From Planctomycetota bacterium (GTDB lineage Bacteria > Planctomycetota > Brocadiia > SM23-32): a DNA stretch of 5,730 nt. This document shows positions 1 to 5,651 of the stretch, in pieces (within the stretch, counting starts at the first letter, position 1; the number at the start of each line of letters is the position of its first letter). Both the position numbers and the translations under genes were made by a program. The stretch lies in assembly GCA_018334735.1 (NCBI GenBank), contig JAGXLK010000199.1:1-5730 (forward strand), in the 5' to 3' direction. The notes under the pieces are model-generated. The model was not told the origin of the DNA. It was given only the letters and a program-made list of their open reading frames with translations, and made no database searches.

Positions 1-1251
1 AGGGAATTCTTCCTCGGCTTTTTTGATCTCAGCGACATCCCACTCTTTGAGGATGTTTTCGATATTTGCGTAAGCCTGACCAAGAGTGCTGTAGGCCTTG
101 TTCTCGAGAGAATCAGCGGCCATTTTAAGATCTTTAACCTGCTGTTTTAGGTTCGCTTTGTGCCCTTCAAGCTCATTCATTTTCTGGTGAACTTCAGGAT
201 TTTCCGTCCCATCCTCGTTTTTGAGTTTCTTGCTGGTTTGCTTCAGTTGGTTTTCAACCCTTTCGAGTTTTTCCCGAACAGCCTCGGACTCTTTCCTGGT
301 TTCTTTTGCAGTTTCCAGCCATTCGTCCATTTCTCGGCCCGTTTCCGAAGTATAGACAGCATCCAGTGAACGTGTAAGCCGTGGCGCTCCCAATCGCGTG
401 CGGATCGTTCCCAGGAAAGTTGGTGACCCCAGTCCGAGACTCTCGAGTTCCACCCGTTCTTTGTCGCCGGAGCTTGTGCTGAGTCGGACGGGAATTTTCC
501 CTTGCTTACTGGCAAGCCCCACGTCGGCATCGGTGACGCGAAGGTAAAGATCCTCTCCGGGCGATATGGTGCGGCGTGCCTTTTTTTCGAGTCTGGCGGT
601 TCCCACCATGCGGAATGCTTCGATGGCCTGTCCGTAGCGTTCCATCCGCATATTGCCGCGTCCAATAAAATCGTAAGCTCGATCGACGAGTTTGCTGGTG
701 GGATGTTTTTTAACGAAGCGGCGGAAATGCGCGAAAGCGGGGTTGAGTGAGCCCTGGTCAAAGTAACATACACCGATCATATAATCGGCTCGAGCGTAAT
801 CCTCGACGGAGTCCTGGGGCCACCAGGGTTCTGACGGAACCCGGAGAGCCCGTTGGTAGTAGCTGATCGCCCTTTCATATTTCTTCTGTCGATAAAATAC
901 GTCCCCCACCCTCAAGACAGCGCGCATCCGATACGATGTGTCATCATATTCTCGCGCGACGGCGAGGAACTCTTCGATCGCCTTATCATATTGCCCGACG
1001 AGAAAAGCGGTTTCCGCATTCTTGTAAGCGGCCTGCGCCTCCTCTTCTCGACTCTCCATCTGCCGTCGAAGGATTCGTTTCTGACGCTCGGAGAGATTCT
1101 TTTTTTCTTCTTCCGACATTTTGGAGACGTCAGCAGTGCCGCCGGCTGCCATGGGGCCCGAAAGATACCACATCCCTACCCCAAAAAAACAAAGAACCAT
1201 CGCCGCAACTTTCCGGGAGGTGAGTTGTGCACCCGCGTATTTCAAAGACAT
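1..1251 (-). CDS. TPR protein with membrane anchor, beta domain and coiled coil (3' end outside window)
   Basis: The 417 visible codons are open to the window edge, so the gene continues to the left. Seen in order: a hydrophobic segment at about residues 14-37, after a basic N-terminus, that is a signal peptide or anchor; a charged helical stretch at 44-72; about four TPR-like helical pairs at 73-102, 110-137, 152-185 and 190-216, with motifs such as GQYDKAIEEF and KKYERAISYY; a beta-rich part at 228-305; and a Lys/Glu-rich coiled coil at about 305-385. The beta part matches a repeat type I know from surface proteins (pattern V-x-D-x-D, then SSGDxE, then a threonine-glycine-rich turn). The start is fixed by GAGGAG nine bases upstream. 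It is cotranscribed with exbD. TPR proteins beside ExbB/ExbD are known as periplasmic scaffolds of TonB-like systems, so I infer an envelope scaffold; the cargo is unknown. Confidence 0.88.
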   Translation of the reverse strand, partial: MSLKYAGAQLTSRKVAAMVLCFFGVGMWYLSGPMAAGGTADVSKMSEEEKKNLSERQKRILRRQMESREEEAQAAYKNAETAFLVGQYDKAIEEFLAVAREYDDTSYRMRAVLRVGDVFYRQKKYERAISYYQRALRVPSEPWWPQDSVEDYARADYMIGVCYFDQGSLNPAFAHFRRFVKKHPTSKLVDRAYDFIGRGNMRMERYGQAIEAFRMVGTARLEKKARRTISPGEDLYLRVTDADVGLASKQGKIPVRLSTSSGDKERVELESLGLGSPTFLGTIRTRLGAPRLTRSLDAVYTSETGREMDEWLETAKETRKESEAVREKLERVENQLKQTSKKLKNEDGTENPEVHQKMNELEGHKANLKQQVKDLKMAADSLENKAYSTLGQAYANIENILKEWDVAEIKKAEEEFP

Positions 1252-1257
1252 GTAGTG

Positions 1258-1662
1258 TTACTCCTCGACTTTCATTATTGTTGGAATCCCGCCGGCCCGG
1301 GTCACTTCGTTGACTGCTTTTGCGACGCGATGGTAAGGAACATCTGTTCTGCCATCGATTACCACAGCCCGTTCTTCCCGTTTCACTTTGCCGGCCAGCC
1401 TTGCCGCCAGGAACGAGGCCAGCTGATCCAGTTCGATGCGTTCTTCGTTGAGATACACAAAATCTTTAGCGACCACCACTGTGATGGGGTCTTCAGTGGC
1501 TTCTTCTTTTTCCGGCGTGATGGCGGGAAGTTCAGCGGGAAGCGTTTGTTGGACCAGAAATTCCGTGGTAACGATAAAAAAGATAAGCAACAGCAACGCG
1601 ATATCACTCAACGCTGCCGTTGGGATTTCCGGTGCTTCCCGGTCTTTCCGTCTGACCTTCAT
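1258..1662 (-). CDS. exbD: ExbD/TolR family proton-channel subunit
   Basis: 134 residues, the usual length for the family. A short basic cytoplasmic N-terminus (MKVRRKDRE) leads into one membrane helix at about 16-36 containing LSDIALLLLIFFIVTT. Asp20 sits where ExbD/TolR carry the proton-conducting aspartate. The periplasmic domain (about 37-134) ends with the family pattern V-I-D-G-R-T-D-V-P-Y at 101-110 and a G-G-I near 124. Known role: with an ExbB/TolQ pentamer it uses the proton motive force to drive a TonB- or TolA-like partner. No exbB lies upstream, because this gene is first behind its own promoter; one may lie beyond the left edge. The stop is six bases from the next start. The ribosome site is weak (CAGG 11 bases upstream), so the start rests mainly on family length. 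TolR cannot be separated from ExbD here. Confidence 0.93.
   Translation of the reverse strand: MKVRRKDREAPEIPTAALSDIALLLLIFFIVTTEFLVQQTLPAELPAITPEKEEATEDPITVVVAKDFVYLNEERIELDQLASFLAARLAGKVKREERAVVIDGRTDVPYHRVAKAVNEVTRAGGIPTIMKVEE
1261..1266 (-). promoter_or_regulatory. Ribosome binding site of the TPR gene, inside the end of exbD
   Basis: GAGGAG (minus strand) lies nine bases before the ATG at 1251. It forms the last codons of exbD, just ahead of its TAA. This fixes the TPR start and suggests that its translation follows on from exbD translation. Confidence 0.7.
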
Positions 1663-1726
1663 ATATGTGAGAACCTGTTCGTTTAGTCGAATGCACCCAC
1701 AAGGATTATACCCCCAGTTCGAATTT

Positions 1727-1756
1727 ATCCTATCCTTATTTTCAGCATTCTGTCAA
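1727..1756 (-). promoter_or_regulatory. Sigma70-like promoter of the exbD-TPR unit
   Basis: On the minus strand a perfect -35 TTGACA (1751-1756) is followed after 18 bases by TAGGAT (1727-1732). A perfect TATAAT also occurs at 1705-1710 but has no recognisable -35 at normal spacing. Either would give a leader of roughly 35-60 bases before exbD. Transcript start not demonstrated. Confidence 0.55.
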
Positions 1757-2004
1757 GAATAGGCCCGTTCGTGTGGGAGATTACAAGATAAGTAACACCG
1801 CCTATTTTTTGTTCGATGTCATCTCTATCAGGGAGTTTGCTATGCGGCCGCCCGCTTCTCGATATGTCTTTGCTGTCAGCACAGCCTGGCGGGCTTACTT
1901 CGATACAAAGAGCGGAAATATCGAGGCCTTGGAAGCAGAATTTGCTGAAACTTGGCGTTACCCAGCGGGATGTCCACTGGCGGCTTCGCAGGTTCTTGGC
2001 AGGC
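1757..2004. other. Non-coding stretch between the exbD promoter and the tRNA terminator
   Basis: Open frames occur on both strands here, but none has a ribosome site or recognisable protein pattern. The minus-strand one begins with TTG inside the tRNA terminator, and the plus-strand ones run on into the terminator and the antisense of the tRNA. I see no repeat, RNA gene or mobile-element remnant that I can name. Confidence 0.5.
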
Positions 2005-2038
2005 AAAAAAGGCCCGTGGATTAACCCCCACGGGCCTC
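2005..2038 (-). terminator. Intrinsic terminator of the tRNA-Ser gene
   Basis: A 10-bp GC-rich perfect stem (2010-2019 pairing with 2028-2037) with an 8-base loop is followed on the minus strand by six T (2010-2005, the first of them overlapping the stem base). It starts seven bases past the encoded CCA. The T tract is on one side only, so it acts on minus-strand transcription. Confidence 0.9.
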
Positions 2039-2042
2039 AAAA

Positions 2043-2138
<96 letters not shown>

Positions 2139-2189
2139 AAAGTGACATGTAAATCTGAAACGTCACAATTTGCCAAATAGCCAGTTCCG

Positions 2190-2218
2190 ATGATAGCCAA
2201 CGCCCGCTCAACTGTCAA
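2190..2218 (-). promoter_or_regulatory. Strong sigma70-type promoter of tRNA-Ser
   Basis: Minus-strand TTGACA (2213-2218), a 17-base spacer and TATCAT (2190-2195), five of six matches to the consensus -10. The predicted start is near 2183, giving a leader of about 45 bases before the mature tRNA 5' end at 2138. The start region is G/C-containing (CGGAAC), as in stable-RNA promoters under stringent control, but control here is only an inference. Confidence 0.85.
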
Positions 2219-2250
2219 GTTTTTGCATGTTTTCTGGTATTTTTATTTAT
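2219..2250 (-). promoter_or_regulatory. A-rich UP-like element upstream of the tRNA-Ser promoter
   Basis: Directly upstream of the -35, the minus strand carries phased A tracts (AAATAAAAATACC, GAAAAC, CAAAAAC) in the place where stable-RNA promoters bind the RNA polymerase alpha subunit. This is inferred from base composition and position only. Confidence 0.45.
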
Positions 2251-2252
2251 AC

Positions 2253-2265
2253 GTTCTCGGAGAAC
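2253..2265. repeat. 13-base palindrome GTTCTCGGAGAAC
   Basis: A perfect six-base inverted repeat around a central G lies between the end of the URO-D-like gene and the tRNA promoter, about 35 bases upstream of the -35. As a hairpin on the minus strand it lacks a T tract, so it is not a standard terminator for the upstream gene. It could be an operator or a chance palindrome. Confidence 0.4.
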
Positions 2266-2297
2266 ACAAAGCAAACATCACACCGCAACGAGCTCAT

Positions 2298-3449
2298 TTA
2301 AAGTTTGTCCTTATTTTTTTCGTATTCGTCAAGCATCGCCATGAAGTTCTCGTATTTAGTGCCATAAGCAACAGAATGGCTCGGGCCCAATATGAAGCCG
2401 TCCGCAGATGCGCCGATTTCCATTGCTCCGCGGACATTTTCCCTGACTTCCGCTGGCGTTCCCCCAACGAGCAGTTCCGTTGCAACTCCACCCCAGAAAA
2501 TCATTCTATCGCCAAACCGCTCCTGAAGATGCCCGAGTTCCATGCCGGCGTTGGTTTGCAGGGATTGGTAACACTCGATGCCCGCCTTGATGAACATATC
2601 GATTAAAGGACGGTTATCGCCGCAATTGTGCAGGATCACCTGTTTATCAAATTGTTTGATATTACTCACGCGCTCTTTCAAATACGGGAAACAACATTCT
2701 TTGAACTTTTCAGGGCTTATAAACGGGCCGTTCGTCCCCCCCATATCCTGTTCCAAAAGCACACCATCCTGAGAAGACCTGATAAAATACTCATCGCGGT
2801 AATTCTGGATCTTGACGCTCCGTCGGTTGGCGGCTTTGACCAATTCGGGTTTCAGCGCATATATCATCAAACCGGTTTCCTGTCCACCCACAAGCGTGAA
2901 CGCCGTCATGCCACCGCACTTGCCAGCGATATAACGGTCTTTTCCCAGCACTTCAGTGACGGCGTCAGCTGCTTCAAATATGGATTCGTCCGGCGGCTGA
3001 AGCTCGTCTTCTGATACTTCCGGAAACATGTCCTCGGAAAAATCCGATACGTCGCGGGCATTGGGATCTTCGACACAGACCATTTCGTTTGAAACATAAG
3101 ACGCTTTGTAGATTCGTCCCGCGTCGTCCTCCCAGAGATCTTCAGCAATTTTGCGACGCGGATTGGGCTGGTAATCTTTCGGGGGAACGATTGCCGCTTC
3201 TTTGAACGTGATCAGATCGACACAATCGAGTTTTTCAAAAAACTCAATGGTGTCGGTTATGTAACTCTGAACGACTTCATCGCGCCGCCCTTCCCAGAAA
3301 GCAATCTGCCGTCCAATTTTGTCGCGAACATACGTCTTCCGCCCAATCACTTTCTCAACTGTATCGCAATCGACAACATAAAACCCCAGGGGTATGCTGT
3401 CGACTGGTTCACGGGAAATCGTGGCAGCTACTCGTTCTTTTGAATTCAT
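2298..3449 (-). CDS. Uroporphyrinogen decarboxylase-like (URO-D superfamily) protein
   Basis: 383 residues from the ATG at 3449, chosen because AAGGAGGT lies six bases before it; an in-frame ATG 14 codons further up has no such site. The C-terminal half is URO-D-like: D235 with GGTNGPFISPEKF (237-249), LHNCGDNRPLID (273-284), WGGVATE (319-325), and GPSHSVAYGTKYENF (355-369), which resembles the end of the HemE barrel. The N-terminal porphyrin-binding motif of HemE (RQAGR type) is absent, so it is not the haem enzyme. H274-x-C276 matches the first zinc ligands of MtaA/MtbA-type corrinoid methyltransferases, but no cysteine stands at the usual third place; S357/H358 occupy it. Likely soluble. 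Its substrate cannot be read from the sequence. It follows the SGNH gene at a distance of 193 bases. Confidence 0.9.
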   Translation of the reverse strand: MNSKERVAATISREPVDSIPLGFYVVDCDTVEKVIGRKTYVRDKIGRQIAFWEGRRDEVVQSYITDTIEFFEKLDCVDLITFKEAAIVPPKDYQPNPRRKIAEDLWEDDAGRIYKASYVSNEMVCVEDPNARDVSDFSEDMFPEVSEDELQPPDESIFEAADAVTEVLGKDRYIAGKCGGMTAFTLVGGQETGLMIYALKPELVKAANRRSVKIQNYRDEYFIRSSQDGVLLEQDMGGTNGPFISPEKFKECCFPYLKERVSNIKQFDKQVILHNCGDNRPLIDMFIKAGIECYQSLQTNAGMELGHLQERFGDRMIFWGGVATELLVGGTPAEVRENVRGAMEIGASADGFILGPSHSVAYGTKYENFMAMLDEYEKNKDKL

Positions 3450-3455
3450 GGAACG

Positions 3456-3463
3456 ACCTCCTT
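3456..3463 (-). promoter_or_regulatory. Consensus ribosome binding site deciding the start of the URO-D-like gene
   Basis: AAGGAGGT on the minus strand, fully complementary to the 16S 3' end, lies six bases before ATG 3449. It rejects the longer reading that begins at 3491. Confidence 0.9.
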
Positions 3464-3497
3464 GCGGATCGTCTTCTCGATTCAAGCGCATCCACTG

Positions 3498-3536
3498 GGC
3501 ATCATAATGCCTATCTCAAACGTCCCGGCGACCGGG
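3498..3536 (-). repeat. Two short inverted repeats in the SGNH/URO-D-like spacer
   Basis: GGCAT-CATA-ATGCC (3498-3511) and CCCGG-CGA-CCGGG (3524-3536) lie in the 193-base spacer. On the minus strand the first contains TATGAT, a five-of-six -10 match, but no -35 stands at 16-18 bases from it, so I do not call a promoter. Neither hairpin has a T tract. The spacer otherwise holds no gene or terminator that I can see, which is compatible with cotranscription. Confidence 0.35.
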
Positions 3537-3642
3537 TAAAAGACAGACATCGCGGGGAAAGCAGAACGGCGAAAAGTGCATCTGTTTATGCGCCAACATC
3601 TCTCCTCGCCTGGCTGCAAACCGTCTGCGGGCAACCGAGAAT

Positions 3643-4839
3643 TCAGCGGTATGATGGCGGATTGGGATCGAGCCAGTCGACCAGCGCGTCTCGAATTGCA
3701 AAAGCAAACCAGAAGTTGCCGTGCGGGTTGTAGTGTCCAAAGACCTGTGCGCCGGCGCGGCCGATGTAGAAGCGTTCCAGAAATGCGTCGATTGAGATCG
3801 AGAAATCCTCATAGTCTTCAGCTGCTTTTTCAAGACAATCGACGTAGGGGATATTATTTTCTTCTAAGTATCCGAGAAGCTCGGCGTCGAAGCGGAATCC
3901 CGTGTCGATATACGTCTTTACCGTGGGGGTATCGTAGCTGAGAAGGACCATCACCTCGCGCCCCTGCTCTTCCGCCCAGTCCGTTAGATTGTCAAGGATA
4001 AACCGGGTCGATCGAACGCCATAAGCAAGATGGAGCTTGCGCGCTTCTTGCTGCCGGACATCCGGATCCCTCAGGTCGACCTCGATGTCAAATTCTTCTG
4101 CGAGTTCTTCCAGATAATCCACCGGCGCGTCCAGCCCCTGCGACAAAGCATAGAGATGCACCACATGATCGTCTTTGAAAATTTCGTAGAAATTATCTTT
4201 TTCAGCAAGTTCTCGCAGGTCCTCGGCTTTCTTGCAGAGGCCGGGCAACTCAACAAAATTTCCCCTTTTTAGATCATAACGGACGTGGGCCCAGGGGAAA
4301 CCGTGAACCGGATAAGTATCCTCTCCCCCGCCACGGGGAAGATCTTTGTGCATCCAGCCCACCCGTATCCAGCGTGCGGCATCGATATTGCGGAGATGAT
4401 CATCGTCCCAGACGTTAAGCACAACATGTTTGGCGGCAAGGTCGCTCTCTTCTATGCGCATGGCCGTGTTATAAGCCTGATAAACGCCGTAACCACCCAC
4501 CCCAAAATTGCGGATTGGTTCCCGAAAGTGAGCCGCCAGTATTTCCTGCCACGATTCACCGTCGTTGACCTGCGCGCACTGAGTGAAACTGTCGCCATAA
4601 GTATTGATTCGACAGGGCTTATTAGCGTAATTGATCATTTTCCGGTGCCCGCCATGGCTCTCGTAATTGTACGCACACAACGTATCTTCCATGCCGTCGC
4701 GAAAGGCATAATCCCTGAGCACATAACCCAATTCCGGGTCGAAGTCGATGAATGAAGGACGGTCGGGATCCAAAAGACGTTCAATTTCTTCCGGAAGATA
4801 CGCCGCCGTATGGAGCAATTCTTTTACGTCGCCTGACAT
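3643..4839 (-). CDS. SGNH/GDSL-family hydrolase, long cytoplasmic type
   Basis: 398 residues from ATG 4839; AGGAAAGGA ends six bases before it, whereas the in-frame ATG at 4923 falls in the probable promoter. Block I is TYGDSFTQC (80-88) with nucleophile Ser84. Block II is NFGVGGYG (111-118). Block III is LNVWDDDH (141-148), with Asn142 as probable oxyanion residue. Block V is GHYNPHGN (368-375), with His369 as probable catalytic base. The aspartate normally two or three residues before that histidine is not there (V366, F367). A conserved-looking N-terminal part (residues 1-78) and an insert of about 220 residues between blocks III and V make it twice the usual SGNH length. There is no signal peptide, so it is probably cytoplasmic. 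Family members are esterases, lipases or acyl hydrolases; the substrate here is unknown. Confidence 0.87.
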   Translation of the reverse strand: MSGDVKELLHTAAYLPEEIERLLDPDRPSFIDFDPELGYVLRDYAFRDGMEDTLCAYNYESHGGHRKMINYANKPCRINTYGDSFTQCAQVNDGESWQEILAAHFREPIRNFGVGGYGVYQAYNTAMRIEESDLAAKHVVLNVWDDDHLRNIDAARWIRVGWMHKDLPRGGGEDTYPVHGFPWAHVRYDLKRGNFVELPGLCKKAEDLRELAEKDNFYEIFKDDHVVHLYALSQGLDAPVDYLEELAEEFDIEVDLRDPDVRQQEARKLHLAYGVRSTRFILDNLTDWAEEQGREVMVLLSYDTPTVKTYIDTGFRFDAELLGYLEENNIPYVDCLEKAAEDYEDFSISIDAFLERFYIGRAGAQVFGHYNPHGNFWFAFAIRDALVDWLDPNPPSYR

Positions 4840-4845
4840 CTCAGT

Positions 4846-4854
4846 TCCTTTCCT
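4846..4854 (-). promoter_or_regulatory. Ribosome binding site of the SGNH gene
   Basis: AGGAAAGGA on the minus strand ends six bases before ATG 4839. It supports that start over the upstream in-frame ATG at 4923, which would add a spurious hydrophobic N-terminus. Confidence 0.75.
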
Positions 4855-4895
4855 GTGTGGGACGAGCATTATCGCAAATTGGAGAACTGGCGTAT

Positions 4896-4923
4896 ATTCT
4901 AACAACACAATCGGAAAAGTCAT
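4896..4923 (-). promoter_or_regulatory. Probable promoter of the SGNH gene
   Basis: Minus-strand ATGACT (4918-4923, four of six) and TAGAAT (4896-4901, five of six) are separated by 16 bases and would give a leader of about 50 bases. A second -10-like GATAAT is closer to the gene but has no -35. Moderate match only. Confidence 0.4.
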
Positions 4924-4931
4924 TCGAGTTT

Positions 4932-4960
4932 CTGAGAATACTGGTTTGGAGCTCTATAAG
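4932..4960 (+). promoter_or_regulatory. Alternative distal promoter of the small membrane protein gene
   Basis: CTGAGA (4932-4937), a 17-base spacer and TATAAG (4955-4960) would start transcription near 4967 and place the 4971-4989 hairpin at the very 5' end of a roughly 100-base leader. It competes with the proximal promoter at 5015-5043; both or neither may be used. Confidence 0.3.
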
Positions 4961-4970
4961 CGACCCTTTT

Positions 4971-4989
4971 CAGGGAATGTCCTTCCCTG
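4971..4989. repeat. Hairpin CAGGGAA-TGTCC-TTCCCTG
   Basis: A perfect 7-bp inverted repeat with a five-base loop lies between the two divergent genes. It has no T tract on either side, so it is not an intrinsic terminator. An overlapping shorter hairpin (CCCT-TTTC-AGGG, 4964-4975) would exclude it. It could be an operator, or a 5' leader structure if the distal plus-strand promoter is used. Confidence 0.5.
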
Positions 4990-5014
4990 GCTTTCCGTTC
5001 AATGTGCCAGGAAT

Positions 5015-5043
5015 TTGACTGATGGATTCCACCCGGCTACATT
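5015..5043 (+). promoter_or_regulatory. Probable promoter of the small membrane protein gene
   Basis: TTGACT (5015-5020, five of six), a 17-base spacer and TACATT (5038-5043, four of six). The predicted start near 5050 leaves a leader of only about 15 bases that begins at the ribosome binding site. Confidence 0.5.
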
Positions 5044-5050
5044 TCCCGAT

Positions 5051-5061
5051 AAGGAGGAGGT
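5051..5061 (+). promoter_or_regulatory. Very strong ribosome binding site of the small membrane protein gene
   Basis: AAGGAGGAGGT contains two overlapping GGAGG cores and ends three bases before ATG 5065; the first core has the better spacing of seven bases. This is the best evidence that the short reading frame is a real gene. Confidence 0.85.
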
Positions 5062-5064
5062 ATT

Positions 5065-5334
5065 ATGAAAGAAACACTCGGACGCATTTTTGCGTGGGTG
5101 GTGATAATCCTTATTTGTTCCGCGCTTTTCGGAGGTGGTTTTGCCTTCTGGGATTATTACAGAGCAGCAACCGCGTCGTCTTCTCATAGACGTCACGAGG
5201 CTGTGAATGATGCTATGGAAGATACTGCGGAGGCAATGAAGAGGCGGTTTGCAATCGGAAGTATTGTCGGTGCAGCAGCCGGGGCTGTTTTTATGTGGGG
5301 TATTGATCGCAAAGTCTACGGCAGGTCCGAATAA
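5065..5334 (+). CDS. Small two-helix membrane protein, function unknown
   Basis: 89 residues. The first hydrophobic helix spans about 7-29 (WVVIILICSALFGGG) and the second about 62-80, rich in Gly and Ala (IGSIVGAAAGAVFMWG), a composition that favours close helix packing. Between them lies a polar loop (30-61) with HRRHE, acidic NDAMEDTAEAM and a KRR at the mouth of helix 2. The tail is basic. Cys18 is not in a lipobox, since the preceding residue is Ile. The start is firm because of the strong ribosome site. Basic residues occur on both sides of the helices, so topology is ambiguous. I do not recognise the family. It is divergent from the SGNH gene, so a functional link is not implied. Confidence 0.75.
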   Translation: MKETLGRIFAWVVIILICSALFGGGFAFWDYYRAATASSSHRRHEAVNDAMEDTAEAMKRRFAIGSIVGAAAGAVFMWGIDRKVYGRSE

Positions 5335-5592
5335 TGTCAGATAAACACGCTGCACGTATTACAAAGCCCCTGAGAAACGCCATGGGGGCGGACCTACGTA
5401 ATTTACAATGAACTATTGCGTCACATTGATTTGCGGCTCTGCCAGACCAGCGAAAACCTGATTAGCCATTTTATAGACAAAAAGTCTGGGAAAGTGGCAT
5501 GACCGGCAAGTGGGGACAGAGAACCTCTGATCGTCCTTTTTTCTTAAGAACGCCTGGTCGATACGTTGGAAAAAATCGCAAATACCGCTAAA
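5335..5592. other. Stretch without a convincing gene
   Basis: Short frames exist on both strands. On the plus strand, an ATG overlapping the previous stop (TAATG, 5334) opens only 25 codons, and a second frame ending at 5502 looks coding-like but has stops around it. On the minus strand, a 69-codon frame (5413-5622) contains CRSCH, a haem-c-type motif, but has no ribosome site. No call is justified; the stretch could be degraded sequence. Confidence 0.4.
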
Positions 5593-5651
5593 ATGATTGA
5601 GTCGGTTGTGCGAATACCTCATGCGTCCGACGAAAAGTCAATACGTGCAGC
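5349..5651. repeat. 12-base perfect inverted repeat bounding about 300 bases
   Basis: GCTGCACGTATT at 5349-5360 recurs exactly in inverted form at 5640-5651. Just outside, GTCAGA (5336-5341) is matched by TCTGAC (5653-5658), so 18 bases pair with a six-base difference in the gap. No target duplication is visible outside and no intact transposase lies inside. It may be the ends of a decayed miniature element, or a chance pairing. Confidence 0.5.
5514..5542 (+). terminator. Possible weak intrinsic terminator
   Basis: CAGAG-AAC-CTCTG (5517-5529), with an imperfect outer GGAC/GTCC pairing, is followed by six T (5537-5542). It lies about 180 bases past the small membrane protein gene, so it could end that transcript. 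The stem is short and bulged. Confidence 0.3.

Noticed and set aside
853..1686. Long plus-strand frame of 277 codons
   Set aside because: It is antisense to the well-supported TPR and exbD genes and its translation is rich in F, H and C with no domain pattern.
1712..1726. GTTCGAAT match to the tRNA T loop as a possible attachment-site duplicate
   Set aside because: Only eight bases match, centred on the self-complementary TTCGAA, with no extension into the tRNA sequence.
1725..2006. Minus-strand 93-codon frame
   Set aside because: It starts with TTG inside the tRNA terminator T tract, has no ribosome site, and contains the exbD promoter.
1942..2019. Helix-turn-helix-like peptide (LGVTQRDVHWRLRRF) on the plus strand, possibly a regulator or integrase remnant beside a tRNA
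   Set aside because: It has no ribosome site, its frame continues into the terminator stem and antisense tRNA, and nothing else in the frame looks like a regulator or integrase.
2190..2606. Plus-strand frame of 138 codons
   Set aside because: It covers the tRNA promoter region and the antisense of the URO-D-like gene, with no ribosome site or protein pattern.
4285..4755. Plus-strand frame of 156 codons
   Set aside because: It lies wholly antisense to the SGNH gene, whose motifs are clear.
4840..4923. Longer N-terminus for the SGNH protein, hydrophobic and signal-like
   Set aside because: The upstream ATG lacks a ribosome site and falls on the probable -35 element, while ATG 4839 has AGGAAAGGA at good spacing.
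5107..5124. Lipobox in the small membrane protein (Cys18)
   Set aside because: The residue before the cysteine is Ile, whereas signal peptidase II needs Gly, Ala or Ser there.
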